A stretch of DNA of 64,000 bases from the NCBI GenBank assembly GCA_027924585.1, contig BSBM01000442.1:1922001-1986000 (forward strand). The letters are read 5' to 3'. Positions within the stretch are counted from its first letter, which is position 1. Each line of letters opens with the position of its first letter. The translations under genes and the position numbers were made by a program. Source of the DNA: Larix kaempferi (lineage: Eukaryota; Streptophyta; Pinopsida; Pinales; Pinaceae). Shown one piece after another: positions 12,372-23,255 of this stretch. The notes below the pieces were generated by a model. That model was not told the DNA's origin. It made no database searches and worked only from the letters and a program-made list of their open reading frames with translations.

Positions 12372-14577
12372 AAATTGGTGACCATACTCAAGATAGGTAT
12401 CCCATAGTTTTTTATTTGCTTGTAATCTTTGATTTTTTTTATTTCTTTCTAGTTAGCCTCTTAATTTCCTCTTTCTTCATTGGATCTAATTATCAGAGAG
12501 CTTTTGGGTGATCCAGACTCTGATTGGTACTTTTAATTAAACCATTCATCTCTTTGTTGTTGATATTTTCATTTTTTCATACTTGGATCCTTCCCGACGC
12601 ACTTGGGTAGTATTATTCCTACGTCACTATAACTTTGACGCACTTTTCCTTAAAGCATCCTGCGTCACTGACGCCTTTTTCCCGGTTACAACCGGCATCA
12701 CTGACACACTTCCCATATGTGCAGAGCGCGTCACCTGACGTCCAGCACTTTGGTGTACACCTGTAGGGCGTGTCTCCCTTCACAACTTGGTACATAAGAT
12801 GAAAAATCTCCCAAATTGATTTTGGTTTGGTTTGTTTAGATTTGTATGTTGTCTTTGACAGTCAAAGAATCTCCTAGACACAGCGTGCTTTGTCTTTGTC
12901 TTGTTTTTGAAGTTTAAGCGTTTGATTTGGGTCCTAGTTAGTCAAGCGAGTGTCACTCATTTGGTGGGAAATTTCAATCCCTCATGAGTACATTCAGTAT
13001 TGTGACTCCCTATTAGTTTACTTGATATGTTCACTCTGACTTCTCAGCCCTATAATAGCTAGTTCTTGTGATTTTTTTCAAACTTTTGTGTGGTTTTGTG
13101 TGTTGTTTTGAGATATTGGGTGATTAAATTTTTCAAGAATTTCCACTTGATTAAGATTGCAGTAGAAAGGATTCTCTAGTTATCTGGATATAGGTTAAAA
13201 GAGTGGCATACTCCTCAGATTCATTGAGTGCATTAGTTAGAAAATCAAAATTTCTTATTATCTCCATCTCAAGCACATTACTTGGAATTGTTGAAAAGAG
13301 TTTTTCATGTTTTGAAATAATCGTTGAATAACCTTTGAACAAGCTAAAAGTTATTGATGCTTATGATTTCTTGGTTTTAAAAAAGTTTTTTTTTATTTCC
13401 TTGAAAATTTTAAGCACGTTGAGGCCTAAAAGTATTCCAAAAGTTAGTGAAAACTCTTATATTTTTTTTTTATTTTCTCTCCATTTCTTTTGACTCTTGT
13501 TTTCGAATTAGAGTTATTGTAATAAAAAAGGAAATTCATCTTTTTATTTTTGCTCATAGGTTTTCTTAAGTTGAAAAGAAAAAAAGAATTTTTTTTATTT
13601 TATTTGGTGTGTTGTTTTTTGTTGGATTACTGAAAGATTGCTTTTAGTCTTTTGGTCATTTTGGAAAATAAAATAGAGGTACTTTGTTCATTTTTACTAT
13701 CGGAAAAGAAAATACTTCTCCTTACCTTAATAAGTTTTCATTGAAAAGAAAACGAGGACTTTCATTTCATATAGATCATTTTTGCATCTTGTTTAAATTC
13801 CAATTCTACACTTCATAGATTCACCTAATCGTACAACTCAAAATCAAGCGGTAGCCTAGGTTAAAATTGTATAGAAACTCGTGTGCTAGGTTAGAAACGT
13901 GTTCTGGCGTCTTAAAACGTGGCAACTGTCATTATTTTCCTGCACTGCATCCCAAGGGCTTGTATTTATTCCATGTACCAGTTGGTTTATCGAATGGCCT
14001 TTCACGTACCTTCAGGTATATAGAAAGGTACTTCATGTACTCTACAGTATATCAGAAGGCTCCTGTCGTATGGTTGTGCATTAGAAAACACAACTACGGA
14101 CTGGAGCTCCCACGTACCTTGAGTATATTGGGAGACACAACTAGGATTCTTGAAACCATCCGAGTTAACCATTGGTCGTCTTGGTGTGGAAGTACATCGA
14201 GAAAAACACTCAGGGAGCTACTAAACATGTACTGCCAGCTAGTCGGGTTATACGGTCAGGGGTACGGTCCTAATCCTCCCTGGTTAGTGCTCTTAAATAT
14301 TGAGCTGACTATAACTATTAGACCCTATAGTATATCACGAGTTCTGACGCCTTGATAATCCGGTGATGTTCCATACTTTTGAATCCCATCTATCACACAA
14401 GTTTGCATGTGGCTTTAGCTTGAGTAGATCTTGAAGTGTGTTTTTCTTTTTTAGGAAACTTTTAGGAGAAGTTTTATTTCATCCACCCTGGATGAGAATC
14501 CCTTAAGAAGATCTCGTAGAATATTAAATTTGCCACCTAAATATCCCCTTAACTAGGAGGAGAACTCATGAGAAACC
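12372..14577 (+). other. Gypsy-A untranslated leader
   Basis: About 2.2 kb without a recognisable protein. It is T-rich, with runs near 13390-13620. A cluster of TGACGC/GCGTCA motifs fills 12594-12735. The open stretch 13867-14355 has no family likeness and contains two copies of a cacgtacctt motif (about 14003 and 14109). A very long leader is usual for Tat/Ogre elements. Confidence 0.6.
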
Positions 14578-17070
14578 ATGGATCAACCCACAACATCTGT
14601 GTCACATGAAGAAGGAACTTCTACCTTAGAATCATGAGTGAACTATTCTCCTCCTGTAAATCCACCTATCACTAATCCCACGGGACCTTTGTTGGTGTAA
14701 CAACCTCCTCCGCATGACACAACCTTTAATCATTCGCTTGAAGGAAAGCCCGGATCCACTAACTGGATTTTCAGTCGACCCCGGGACAACACAATAGCGA
14801 CAAATTTTGGTCCAACCGCATCATTTTGGGACACCTCTTTAGGTCAGCATGTTTCCAATTTTGGTTCATTTCCGATGGTGGGAACTCCATTGCATCGGTT
14901 TCCTCCTTGGATTCCTAATGACATTTTCCTTGTGCAAGTTTACGAGGCTATCGAACGTTTACGAACATTCGGTGATTAGATTAGGCATAAATATTTTTCC
15001 TCCTATGTCCAATCCGGAAGTACCAATTCCTGAACAACATTCCCCTATACATTATTTGTCCTTTTCTTCACCAGGAATCTCTACACCCAACATGACCACT
15101 TATGAACTAGGTCAAACCTATTTCCCGTCTAGTACACCTCAAGGCCATTCGATCAGTTCTACACCTTACTTGACCCCAACAACTGGAGGGAAACTTTCAA
15201 CCACTATTAACTTCATAACTGGAACAACACCTCCATATCAAAGTTTGAGTGGAATTTATCCTCTAGTTATTAGTCAACAGATGAGTATGGGTCAACCTAC
15301 AATTAGTGGTCAACATATGATTATTGGGCATACTCCAATAGGTGGACAATTTTCAACTAAGGGGAAACCCCTAGTTAGTGGACCAAATCTAATTGGAGGG
15401 AACCATCTAGTTAGGAGACACAATGTGAGCGGAGTACATCCTTCACACATGAACTATAGTATGGTTGGAAGTTCACTCCCATCCATCGGACAACCTACGT
15501 GGACACATAAAATGGGGGTACTATCCACTTGGAACCAACCCCCATGGGGGCATACATACCCAAGTAATCATAACAATGCTATAGTTCAAAACTATCCAGG
15601 AAATATTTTTCCTGGATTAACCTATCCCAGAAACATGAACACCCCATGGGGGCATCGGAATGTTCCACCGAATGGACCTCCAATCGGTGGACTACCCCCA
15701 CCACCTGTCCCGCCTCCTCCCCCACCACCTGTCCCATCTCCACCTGGAGGACCCCCGTACTCTAGTGGTGGACCACCTTACTACGGAGGAGGACCCCCTT
15801 CAGGTCCACCTCATAATCCGGGAAGCCCCCCTCCATATGGCCAACACCCTATGGGAGGACCCTACGATCATTCTATCCATGGTCCTACTAGTACCCAGAT
15901 GCGTTATCAATATTACCAGTATCCAAAGCCAAACCGATAGTTACCATTTTTGGCTACATTAGGTCTGCAAGATCTGTCACGTTTGACTAACGATCCCATT
16001 CAACATGGTATAAATTGTCCAAATATTCCCTTGAATTTACCATCAGACATCCTGAAGTTTGATGGCAACCCGGTGAGGATCCTAAGAATCACGTAATGAC
16101 TTATCATTTGTGGTGCTCCTCAAATTCCTTAATGGATGATTTTATCCATCTGAGGCTTTTTCAACGAACCCTTACCGGTATTGTCACAAAGTGGTACATC
16201 GAGCTACCACCACACTCTTTTTTCTGATTTTCGATCTTTAGCTATGGATTTCTTGACTCATTTTCAACTACTGATCCATTATGAAACCAACATAGATCTT
16301 TTGACTTCTCTCTGATAATCCACCTCCACTCACATTTTCAATCATATTCATGAGTGGAGAAGGAGATGACGTCTCATTAAAGCTCCCATTCTGGATCAAC
16401 TACTTTCTGATTGGTTCACGAAGTCATTAATACCCATCATAGCTAAAGACGTGGTTATGGGAGGGGATGTTACGGAAGAACAATCTATTTCACGTGCTCA
16501 ATATCTAGACCTAGTCTATGCTCAATCTGGCACATTAAACGATATTATTCCTAATGCCCCCCATCCTACGTACGATCCAACAAAACCACCTACAGGATCA
16601 CATGTTGATGGAATTATTGGTTTCATTCATTCCCAACTTGCTACACAACCCGGTGGATCACAGAACCACCATAGTTCGACTGCATCCTCGCCACAGGATG
16701 GAAACAATACCAATCGATCACCCAACCCTACTTCCATTCCAGAAGTGAATTCAGTTCAATCTTCTTCACGTCAAAAATCCAGTGGCGAAAAGAAGACCAA
16801 AGGAAAATCCAAGAAGTCTTCTAATCACCAGGAGCCCAAAACTAATCCCGACGAAAAAAAAATATGGAAGGTTAAATATCCTTGTTTACTGTGTGGTGAC
16901 GATCACTTCACGAAAGAGTGTCCACATCGTGAAGACATACAAAAGTTTCTCAAAGGAAACCCCACACCCACAGTCCTAACTAATCCCTTCCCACGTAACA
17001 ACAACAAATGGTTGCAAAACCAACCCCTCCTTATCAAGGAGAACCATCCACAACCGTTCATGTTCTCATG
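14578..17070 (+). pseudogene. Gypsy-A ORF1/gag polyprotein
   Basis: The likely start is the ATG at 14578 (MDQPTTSVSHEEG), followed by two stops and a frameshift near 15000. The stretch 15005-15940 is low in complexity, with Gly, Pro, Ser and Thr, and ends in a collagen-like Gly/Pro/Tyr run (residues about 280-350 of the frame opened at 14849). Gag proper begins near 15950 with ILKFDGN and a KWYIELP motif, breaks twice, and resumes at 16451 with QYLDLVYAQSG. A zinc knuckle at about 16880-16925 reads CLLCGDDHFTKEC, a CX2CX3HX4C spacing one residue shorter than the usual CX2CX4HX4C. Gag would form the particle and bind RNA. The upstream Pro-rich section is a lineage feature of uncertain function. 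Confidence 0.75.
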
Positions 17071-17958
17071 ATGCGTAGCGAAACAATCAATTTTTCCACC
17101 AAGTCACATACATACGACTCTATTATTGACAAGGAATATAATGGAGGTAATACTGAAAAATATGCCACATCTACATCTAGCATTCCTTCACCTCAAGGTC
17201 CTCTGATCATAGAGAAAAATTTACCAGATATAGTATTACGTCTGCCAAAGAGAACTATTCGAAAAGCCATTTTAAATCCTAACGCCCGGGCCACTAAAAA
17301 CTACAACGTTATAGAGGATCTATCCCAGGCCCCATGTGCTATGTCGATGGTAGAAGTCTTACAAAACTTCCCCAACCAGTGTAAGACCCTACTATTTTCT
17401 ATAGGAGCTGTAGATCTTGATTCCTCCGTCATGTTCAAACTAGAATATTTCAAGCCGAGGCTTTCCCACCAACTGGCAATTCAAATTGTTACCAACGTTT
17501 ATGGGAAAACTATCCATCGTACTATTTTGGACGAAGGAGCCTCCACCTTGATTATGTCGTTATTCTGATGCCTAGCCATCGACTCTCCCAAGTTGAACCG
17601 CTCCCCCACTACATCGAAAGCATTTGATAGACGTGGATTTCAACCCTATGGGCTGTTACAATCCTTTGTGGTAGAGTTGGGAGGAAATATTGTTTCCATT
17701 AATGTGGAAGTAGTTTCCTCCCCATTGGATTATAGCTTATTACTTGGTAAAAATTGGTTTTATGCCATGACTACAGTCACATCATCTGTCTTCTGCATTG
17801 TGTAATTTCCCCACCAAGGGAGAATTGTCACCATCGACCGGTTAGATTTTTGTACACCTGACACCACTACTCATCCTGTGGATAATGTCCCTCTTTTAGG
17901 ACACTCTTCACAAATATATGCGAGTGTGGGGGTAGGAATACTTAAATATTAATCCCTC
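17071..17958 (+). pseudogene. Gypsy-A aspartic protease region
   Basis: The frame 17008-17568 carries SMVEVLQNFPNQ, then HRTILDEGASTLIMS, the active-site loop with DEGAS in place of the usual D-[ST]-G-A-S. After a stop at 17566 the frame 17593-17805 gives FDRRGFQPYGLLQ and DYSLLLGKNWFY, the C-terminal part of the fold in this lineage. The Glu in the active loop suggests it is inactive. It would cut the Gag-Pol precursor. The section 17806-17958 is a short frameshifted link to the RT frame. Confidence 0.75.
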
Positions 17959-20030
17959 ATGGGAGTCTTTCCAACACTAGATCCCCATTCCCATGTTTCC
18001 ATGGTGAACATGATCTCATCTATGATCACATCCTCTTCCGAATCAACCGACCAATGGAGTGTGCCCGATCCTACTCATATGGATTTGATTGGATATGTGA
18101 TTCCTCTCAGCCCTGCTGAAGCCACTTATGAGGCCATCCAATCAACACTTGATTTCCCGGATTCCCACTCTTTAGTGGCATCCAACCTAGGTTCTTGTCC
18201 ACCCCAACGAAAGTCATCCTTAGCATCACCTGATCCTCTACTCCATACTTTTCATTCCGATGAATCAATTATGGAGATTATGAGCGTAGATGAGCCCCCA
18301 TGGGAATACCTTCATCATAGATTGTCTTTCCTTCCGTCTTTATATCTGGTGGAGAACGTCATCGAAACTATTGTTTCACCATATGTATTTTCTTACCCTC
18401 AATATCCTATTCTTACCTATGATACGGTAATCGAGGGAAATTTGGAAAACAACATGCCTACCTTTCCTATAGACATCTCGGTAAAAATAGGAGTCATGGA
18501 ACACATACACATAGGCCAAACCTGTTCTCGAGATGAACTCAACACTTTTACGACCTTTTTTAAAAAGTTCTGCGATGTATTTGCATGGAGCTATGAGGAA
18601 ATTTTTGGGATTGATCCTGCTATTGTCATGCATGAGATTCAAACATATCCTGATGCAAAACTTGTCCTATAAAAACTCCATACTGTGCACCCTAGGAAGA
18701 TTGCAACTATCAAAGCATAGATAGAAAAGTTATTGAAAGATGGATTTATTTATCCTGTTCCCTTAACATATTGGGTCTCTAATGTCGTCCTGGTTACCAA
18801 GAAATAGGGAACCATCAGAGTTTGTGTTGATTACAAGGATCTGAATAAGGCTTGTCTGAAGGACAATAACCCTACCTTATTTATTGAACAAATTATCAAA
18901 AACTGTGCCGGGAGTGTCATCTTTTCATTCATGGATGGATTTTCTTCTATAATCAGATTGAGATCCACCCAGCTGACCAACATAAAACTGCTTTCATATT
19001 CCCATAGGGTGCGTTCGCATATCGCAAACTCCCATTTGGACTTAAAAATGTTGGTGACACATTCCAGCGAGCCATGTCGTATGCCTTCAACGATGTGAAG
19101 TATTTTGTGGAACCTTACCTAAATGATCTACCTGCTTGTTTGAATCGTTGTGACTTCCACATCGATCATCTAACAACCGTTTTTATCAGATTTCGATGGT
19201 ATAATATCCATTTAAATCCTCATAAGTGAATTTTCTGTGTGGAGTCCGGACGCCTCCTAGGCTTCATCATTTCCAAAGATAGGATCTGCATTGATACCCT
19301 CAAAGTGGAGGCCAATGTTTCCCTACCAGCACCCACGGATATTATAGAACTTCAAAGTTTGTAGGGGAAGGAAAACTACCTACGTCGTTTCGTGTGTAAT
19401 TTCACAAAGAAAAAACAAGGATACATGCAGCGGTTGTTAAAGAAGGATGTCCCGTTCATTTGGGATGACGACGCACAAAAGGCCTTTGACAATATCAAAC
19501 ATGCAATTACTCATGCGCCCGTGTTACAACCACCGAATTACACCAAGAATTACATCCTTTATCTTGCTGCCTCTACTTCGACTATCGTTATGGTTTTAGT
19601 GCATGAAGACAGTCACGCGCAGGAACATGTGATATAATAACTCAGTAAGGGTATCATTGACTCTGAAACTCATTATTCGCATGTAGAGAATTTAGCTCTG
19701 GAATCAACCATTGTTGTTCAGAAGTCTCATCACGATATCCTACTCCGGACTACTACCATTATCGCCAACTCTAACCCTATGTACCATGTTCTCACGTGTC
19801 AGGTATTAGGGGTAAAATATTCGCGCTGGATCGTGATTCTCCAAGAATTTGATCTTTAGTTTGAGAAGGCCAAATCAAAAGAGTCTTTGGTATTTGCGAA
19901 GCTCATTTGTGATCTTCCCCATACTGATCAAGAATCTGAGCCCATTGACTCTCTCCCTGATGATTCCTTGTTTATGATTAGTACTTCTGACCCATGGTAT
20001 GGAGATATCACATTGTATCTCCAAACCTAA
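17959..20030 (+). pseudogene. Gypsy-A reverse transcriptase and RNase H (broken)
   Basis: The N-terminal spacer (17959-18672) contains FCDVFAWSYEEIFGIDP, the usual lead-in to gypsy RT. RT motifs follow with stops: IEKLLKDGFIYPVPLTYWV, RVCVDYKDLNKACLKDN, FAYRKLPFGLKN, and the catalytic box read as YLND (19116-19127), where YLDD is expected. GRLLGFIISKDRI and WDDDAQKAFDNIKHAI mark the connection, and LYLAASTSTI to VLGVKYSRWIVILQEFDL mark the first RNase H. Stops include 18670 (TAA), 18718 (TAG), 19227 (TGA) and 19363 (TAG). Loss of the catalytic Asp and the many stops make it inactive. Confidence 0.88.
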
Positions 20031-21238
20031 TGCTTGGGTCCTCACTTATCCCGTGATGAATGTTGTCATATTCGTCACCACACAAAATATTACTTGATCA
20101 TTGGTGATACACTATATTGTCGTGGCATAGATTCCATTATCCAACGTTTTTTAACTCATGAGGAGGCCGAGCATGTTTTAAATGATTTCCACTCGGAGGC
20201 ATGTGGCCGTCATCTTTCTGGGATGGATACAACCCATAAAATATTACGCACTGGATACTACTGGCCTTCCATTTTCAAAGATTGTATAGAGGCCGTTAAG
20301 AAGTGTCCTCCTTTATAGCTTTTTCATTATAAAAAGTGCTCACACCCAGCCCCACTATATCCAGTTATCGTTGTTGGTCCCTTTGCAAAATGGGGCATTG
20401 ACTTCATGCATTGTAATCCTACCGCGGTCAGGGGGCATGGTTATTTCATTGTCGCAGTTGTCTACTTTACCAAATGGGACAAGGCTATGACTACATACAA
20501 AGAATATGGCGAAACTGTCACACTCTTTACGTTTAACCATATCATTGCGAGATTTAGAGTCCCTCAAGCCATCGTCACCGATCATGGATCACACTTTCAA
20601 AACAAGATGGTGGATGGACTAAGCCCCAAATTGGGTTTTCGGCATGAAAACTCAACTCCCTACTATCCTCAATCAAATGGACAAGTAGAGGCCATTAACA
20701 AGGTCTTGAAAACCATGATTTAGTGCATGGTGGGTACACACAAGTCCAATTGGTATGTGATGCTTTTTCATCCTTTTGAGCATACAGGAATTTTGTCAAA
20801 ACTGACACTGGTTTCAAACCCTTCCAATTGGTGTATGAACTAAAGGCATTGTTACTTATCGAGTGCGAGATTCCGTCTCTAAAATTAGCTGTCAAAATTT
20901 TACTGAACATGACTGCTGAGGAAGAACGATTCTTATACTTGGAAAAACTCGATGAAACCCTCCGTGATGAAGCTTTATCTAATGAAGCACATAAGAAATG
21001 CATCAAATCCCAATACGATAAATATGTAAAACCCCGTATCTTTAACGAGGGTGATTTGGTTCTTACTTACAACCAAAAACATGATAAGCTAGGGGCAGGA
21101 AAACTTGAGTCCATGTGGCATGGCCCATATGTAGTGAAACTTGTTTTGGAAAAGGGATCCTACGAACTAGTCGATTATGACAGAATATCCCTAGGGGATC
21201 CTCGCAATGGGCTCTACCTAAAGCGGTACTATGCCTAA
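20031..21238 (+). pseudogene. Gypsy-A integrase (broken)
   Basis: Order of motifs: an H2C2 zinc module (EEAEHVLNDFHSEACGRHLS, then a distant Cys near KKCPPL), the catalytic core with KWGIDFMH (first Asp), IVTDHGSHFQNK (second Asp) and NSTPYYPQSNGQVEAINK (Glu), and a C-terminal module at 20828-21238 with FNEGDLVL and WHGPYVVKLVL (a GPY/F-type motif). Stops at 20316 (TAG) and 20719 (TAG) plus a frameshift near 20790 inactivate it. The DDE triad itself is present. It would insert the DNA copy in the nucleus. Confidence 0.88.
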
Positions 21239-21781
21239 TTCATTATGCATTAGTAATTTTTATATATTGTACATGATGTGTGTTTCTGTTTGGTGTGGCA
21301 CTTTCTTTTAGTGTGTTAGTATCTTATCTTGATATGCGCTTATAACATGTTCTTCCTAGATGTGTAGATCGAAAATTGATCTAGATTTGCAAATGGCACT
21401 AGGCGACACACCCGCAGCCTCGCCTCGATATCATGGGTACTCTATTCCCTTGTCGATGAGCCGATAAGCTCAGGAGGAACTTTCCTAGGTTATGCAACCA
21501 ATAACGCCGTCGAGTATCACGCAGTGATTGGATTATTGACAGACGGTTTTTCCCTTGGTGTGGACCACATCGTTATCTACATTGATTCACAGTTAGTGGT
21601 ATCTCATTTGAACTGTGTCTACGCTATCCGTGATCCCATATTACTCCGCTTATTTCGGTGGGTATGCCTCTTGGAAAGGTCTTTTGAGTCCATTAAATAC
21701 CTAAATATTCCAAGAAGCGTGAATGCAATTGCTGACTCCCTAACCAATTTTATATTATATTGGTATATTTCACATTCATAA
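21239..21781 (+). pseudogene. Gypsy-A second (archaeal-type-like) RNase H, placed after integrase
   Basis: A frame that opens near 21465 and runs to 21781 gives SGGTFLGYATNNAVEYHAVI, then VIYIDSQLVVSHLNCVY and IPRSVNAIADSLTNFIL. TNNAVEYHA (Glu), YIDSQLVV (Asp) and AIADSL (Asp) are the acidic positions of an RNase H fold. Plant Tat elements have two RNase H domains; as I recall, the extra one usually sits before integrase in flowering plants, whereas here it follows it. The 21239-21460 stretch is a spacer with no clear coding. The terminal WYISHS is followed by TAA. Confidence 0.72.
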
Positions 21782-22089
21782 ACATTTTTATTAAAGATGC
21801 ATAAATCAACATAACATATAAACTACTCATAGTGTATAGGCCAACATTTATAAGATCCCAAATTCATCATAGAAAACACAATGTATAAAACCACTAGATA
21901 ATGTTTATATATATATATATATATCATGTCCAGTAAAATGTCATACAAAAAGTGGTATGGATACAAAAACCCGAAGATCATAAGCTTTCAGTAAGTCATA
22001 TATACAAAATCTGAAGCCTATGGATTCCAGTAAATAATCATACATGGATCCTATCCTTGAGGATGCTCATAATAACATATAATGGCCCT
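21782..22089 (+). other. Gypsy-A spacer between the second RNase H and the antisense ORF
   Basis: AT-rich, with a short AT dinucleotide run at about 21909-21924 (tatatatatatatatat). No coding signal seen on either strand. Confidence 0.5.
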
Positions 22090-23255
22090 AGCCACTCGAC
22101 GGAGTAGCTGACCAAATCATCCAGAAACCCTAGATGTCCTACGATGGTAGTGCCTAGGAAAATCATCAATAGATATGTCGTGAATATCGACATTCAATCT
22201 CTTGAGGTTATCCTCCATCTCATCTATATCCTCCACCGCCTCCTGTTGGACGGTTTCCATCTCTCGCATGAATCCCCTCCTCTCGATCGGAGAGGAACCC
22301 ACTAGTCGGGATGAGACAACATATGCATAAAACATGTATGAAGTATCAGTACTACACAAAAACAATAAAATACATAAAAACAAAAAAGAATTTATTTCTT
22401 ATCAATGTATCCCCATTGCTCTCCCTTCGGAAGAGCTAGATCTGGAACCCCTCTGAAATCGATGCCTGCATAAGCATAGTCCTCGATCATGAGGAGTTAT
22501 CCACGTAGCCACCTGAAGAAGGTTGGACCATAGGTAATCATAGGTCCCCCGCCTCCATGGCGTGCCATCACCTCTAACCACCTAACCATATGTGGATCTC
22601 ACAGACCGAGATCATCCAGCTCAACCTGTGGGTGCAGTAGTGGAACTCTTTTTAGGAAGAAATAAACCATGATGGAACCGTAACCAAATTGTTTCAAATC
22701 ATCCCATTTGCACTTGATGAGATGATATTTCATGTTTATGAGGAGTCCCTCACATCAGTTGAAAACAGTCGGTGCCATGCACTTAATGGCCTATAACATA
22801 TGGGCCTTAGTGGCCTGATGAGTAGCCATGTTGACAGCCACCCGCTCAATGGTTAAAAGTATGGTCCTCAGAGGTCGGTCCCATACATTTTTTATGGGAA
22901 TTTTCCCACCTATCATTTGTGTACCCGGTGTACAAAACTGTGCAATAAGGATTTCAGTAGAATGGTCACTACCCCGAGGTCCGGATAGTGATATAAGGGC
23001 CCCACGTCTTGATAACCCCGTCAAAAAATAGATGTCTTCCACATCCAATGTGAGGATATGGGAATCTACCCTAAAGAACTGTTGATATGGGTCCCACAAC
23101 CTGATCAGGTAGTCAAGTGGTTGTACTTGGGCCCTCATCCCTTGTACATGGAAAAATTTAAGTAGTCCACACCCCCGCAAATCATTGACGGAGTGTGGGT
23201 CATTTTTCGCTTGAGCGTCTTCTAGTTCATGTTCATGCTCCTTCAATTGGACCAT
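22090..23255 (-). pseudogene. Antisense accessory ORF in Gypsy-A (plant mobile domain-like)
   Basis: Reading the minus strand from 23255, an open frame gives LLKFFHVQGMRAQVQPLDYL, LWDPYQQFFRV and HILTLDVEDIYFLTGLSRRG, the look of the plant mobile domain/aminotransferase-like family often carried by plant transposons. It continues in the same general sense below 22791 (KYHLIKCKWDDLKQFGYGSI, then YGPTFFRWLRG) through three in-frame stops to a Glu/Asp-rich end at 22383-22117. It is opposite to gag-pol, between the second RNase H and the 3' LTR. No promoter could be defined. Family naming is by likeness of motifs only; function is unknown. Confidence 0.55.

Noticed and set aside
13867-14355. 162-residue ORF in Gypsy-A leader
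   Set aside because: No family likeness, odd composition, in a leader with other short repeats. Probably chance.
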